This document shows positions 62,470 to 64,000 of a DNA stretch of 64,000 bases, in pieces. The stretch is from assembly GCF_003403075.1 (NCBI RefSeq), contig NZ_CP031557.1, forward strand, positions 124,001 to 188,000. Reading direction: 5' to 3'. A program made the position numbers and the translations under genes. The notes beneath the pieces are model-generated. The model was given only the letters and a program-made list of their open reading frames with translations. It made no database searches and had not been told where the DNA came from. This stretch comes from Flavobacterium psychrotrophum. GTDB taxonomy: Bacteria > Bacteroidota > Bacteroidia > Flavobacteriales > Flavobacteriaceae. Within the stretch, counting starts at the first letter, position 1; the number at the start of each line of letters is the position of its first letter.

Positions 62470-62592
62470 CTTATCTATTATAGAAGTGAATATAATTATG
62501 AAATTATAGATAAGCCTAGTATAGTCATGCTATGGCAATCATTGGCCTCAATTGGCCAATTTTTATAATATATCCAACACCGACTGGTGTTG
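62470..62592. other. Candidate oriT: cluster of inverted repeats upstream of mobA
   Basis: Three inverted repeats stand in a row: CTTATCTAT/ATAGATAAG (62470-62478, 62506-62514), TTGGCC/GGCCAA (62542-62559), and CAACACC-GACT-GGTGTTG (62575-62592). A smaller pair ATAG/CTAT lies around 62520-62533. Position directly upstream of mobA, with nothing else in the 62459-62927 gap except a short unannotated stretch, fits an origin of transfer. The nick site was not identified. The rest of the gap (to 62927) has no ORF with family identity. Confidence 0.55.
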
Positions 62593-62927
62593 TCAACTGT
62601 TAGCCCTTGATGTATTATCAAAATACATTGATAGAAACTTTTCCCAAGATGCACCGTTAAAAGGCAGCTAATGTATTGCGGGTAAAGCCGGTGGTAAAAG
62701 CAAAAGACTACGGCATAATGGCTTTGCTCACACACTCGCAAACCCACCCTTCGGGACTTATTCCGTTTCCTTTTGTTTTACCGCTTTACCCACATTGTTT
62801 ATCTGCTTTCTTTTTCCGGTTTTCTTTTGGAAAAAAGTTATGCGGAGCGCAAGCGAGGCAGGACGTTATCAGATTAGAGGACTGGACGGAGATACAAAAC
62901 GATTGTATCATTTTAAATTCAACAACT

Positions 62928-63971
62928 ATGGCACATAATTTAAATTTCAACACAGAGACAGGGCAGCACGCATTTATGAGCGTAAAGCAGCCCGCATGGC
63001 ACGGACTTGGGCAAATTGTAGAAGACTACCCCACAAGCCGCGAGGCAATTGCCTTTGCAGGCTTGGACTACGAAGTGGCAAAAGCCCCGATTTTCGCCCG
63101 TGGCGCTAGGCTTTTTGAGAGCTTTGCAGTCCCTGACCAGTTCGCCACAATGCGCACCGACACCAAAGCCGTGTTCGGTGTAGTCGGCAAGGATTACCAA
63201 ATAGTACAGAATGCGGATGCATTCGCCTTCTTTGATGCCATTGTGGGCGGTGGCGAGGGCATACAGTACGAAACCGCAGGCGCACTCGGTAATGGGGAGC
63301 GTATTTTTATTACAGCGAAGCTGCCCGGCTACATCCGTGTGGGCAACGGGGATGATGTAACAGGTAAATATATTTTCCTGACCACCTCCCATGACGGCAG
63401 CGGAAGCATTACCGCAGCCTTTACGCCCGTGAGAGTTGTTTGCTCTAATACATTAAATGCAGCGATGAAAACAGCAACTAACGTAGTACGCATACGCCAC
63501 ACCGCAGGGGCAAAAGAACGTTTGGAACAGGCGCACAAAGTAATGGGTGTTGCCGACACCCTTTCATTGCAGTTAGAGGGCATTTTTAACGAGTGGGCAA
63601 ATGTGCGCATTGAGGATAAACAGGTAAAGCAACTGATACAGTTGGCACTTTGCCCTAACAGAGAAACCTACAACCTTTTAAAGAAAGGGGCTACCGACGA
63701 ACTTTCAACCATGTATAAAAATGCCTGTGAGGCTGCTTTTGAGTACGCTATGGCAGACGATACGCAAAGTTTGGAAACGACTAAAGGAACTGTATTTGGC
63801 GCGTACAATGCCGTTACGGGCTACTACCAAAATGTGCGCAGTTTCAAGACGGGAGAGGATAAACTAAAAAGCATCTGCCTTGGCGGTACAGCACAGGCAC
63901 GGGGGCAAAAAGCCTTTGACCTGTGCGGGGACTTTGCTAAAAACGGGGCAGCTGCACTAATGCTAAACTGA
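62928..63971 (+). CDS. DUF932 phage/plasmid-like protein
   Basis: 347 residues from MAHNLNFNTETGQHAFMSVK; an open frame to 62676 is not preferred. The family segment is QPAWHGLGQIVEDYPTSREA, with FGVVGKDYQIVQNADAFAFF. DUF932 proteins are common in mobile elements and phages and have no established role. The gene is richer in G and C than its surroundings. It diverges from the mob genes. Confidence 0.9.
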   Translation: MAHNLNFNTETGQHAFMSVKQPAWHGLGQIVEDYPTSREAIAFAGLDYEVAKAPIFARGARLFESFAVPDQFATMRTDTKAVFGVVGKDYQIVQNADAFAFFDAIVGGGEGIQYETAGALGNGERIFITAKLPGYIRVGNGDDVTGKYIFLTTSHDGSGSITAAFTPVRVVCSNTLNAAMKTATNVVRIRHTAGAKERLEQAHKVMGVADTLSLQLEGIFNEWANVRIEDKQVKQLIQLALCPNRETYNLLKKGATDELSTMYKNACEAAFEYAMADDTQSLETTKGTVFGAYNAVTGYYQNVRSFKTGEDKLKSICLGGTAQARGQKAFDLCGDFAKNGAAALMLN

Positions 63972-63983
63972 TATTAAAATGCA

Positions 63984-64000
63984 GCCCTGCTTTGCAGGGC
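63984..64000 (+). terminator. Terminator hairpin at the window edge
   Basis: GCCCTGC (63984-63990), TTT, GCAGGGC (63994-64000): a perfect 7-bp stem following the DUF932 stop. The T-run, if any, lies past the window. Confidence 0.65.

Larger units (their letters stand above)
49855..64000. mobile_element. Integrated mobilizable element, right end outside the window
   Basis: From the tRNA-Val 3' end to the window edge the gene set changes to int, higBA, a toxin-immunity cassette, two small DNA-binding-type genes, relaxase and accessory mob genes and a DUF932 gene. No conjugation (tra) genes are seen, so it looks like a mobilizable rather than self-transmissible element, unless they lie beyond 64000. 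The left boundary is inferred from integrase position beside the tRNA; attR would be a copy of the tRNA 3' end outside the window. Confidence 0.75.

Noticed and set aside
62676..62927. 84 extra codons at the N-terminus of the DUF932 protein
   Set aside because: The added sequence has no family similarity and covers the intergenic region; family members start at the MAHNLNF position.

Overview
The window looks like a chromosome segment of a Flavobacterium-like member of the Bacteroidota (Flavobacteriaceae). The evidence is a gldKLMN gliding/type IX secretion (T9SS) operon, a gene product with a T9SS type B C-terminal sorting domain, an XrtF exosortase pair, a SusC-like TonB receptor, AT-rich intergenic DNA, and many promoters of the Bacteroidota form TTG-N19/20-TAnnTTTG.

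Layout. 0-2.1 kb: a ParE-type toxin/antitoxin pair, then two small membrane genes under a TetR regulator with a 32-bp palindromic operator on their promoter. 2.1-7.1 kb: a frameshifted TlpA-like thioredoxin, pnp, rpsO and a GAF-domain (fRMsr-like) gene. 7.2-12.1 kb: xrtF and its partner, then a metal-handling group (HYC_CC_PP protein, TonB receptor, HMA-domain chaperone) and a small unknown. 12.1-12.95 kb: a gene-free stretch holding four tandem hairpin-core-terminator units, a candidate small-RNA array. 12.95-23 kb: a large periplasmic protein, groSL, and a leftward cluster miaB-(YcxB-like)-sigma54 activator-lptE-TPR protein-secG. 23.2-35.2 kb: topA, a degenerate arginase-fold gene, gldKLMN, and a frameshifted T9SS type B substrate. 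35.4-47.1 kb: signalling genes (NtrC-type regulator, hybrid kinase, XRE regulator, NarL-type and LytTR regulators, TPR histidine kinase with a 51-aa lipoprotein beside it), with an acyl-CoA dehydrogenase and a frameshifted anmK between them. 47.2-49.7 kb: a Glu/Leu-type dehydrogenase and folC. 49.78 kb: tRNA-Val(TAC).

From the tRNA to the right edge the DNA is an integrated, probably mobilizable element. It holds an IntDOT-like tyrosine recombinase next to the tRNA, a higBA toxin-antitoxin pair, a three-gene cargo, two small DNA-binding-type genes, a relaxase with its accessory protein and a candidate oriT, and a DUF932 gene. The far end lies outside the window. The cargo is a 1287-aa protein of unknown type, an ~866-aa protein ending in a deaminase-like toxin domain, and a SUKH-like immunity protein. 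It reads as a polymorphic toxin-immunity cassette with an unrecognised partner, and it is the best candidate here for an undescribed system.

Three genes (tlpA-like, T9SS type B substrate, anmK) are broken by single-base shifts. In all three, one added G in an existing G run restores the frame, so sequencing undercalls must be excluded before they are treated as true pseudogenes. Coordinates were read by hand, so short sites may be off by a base.
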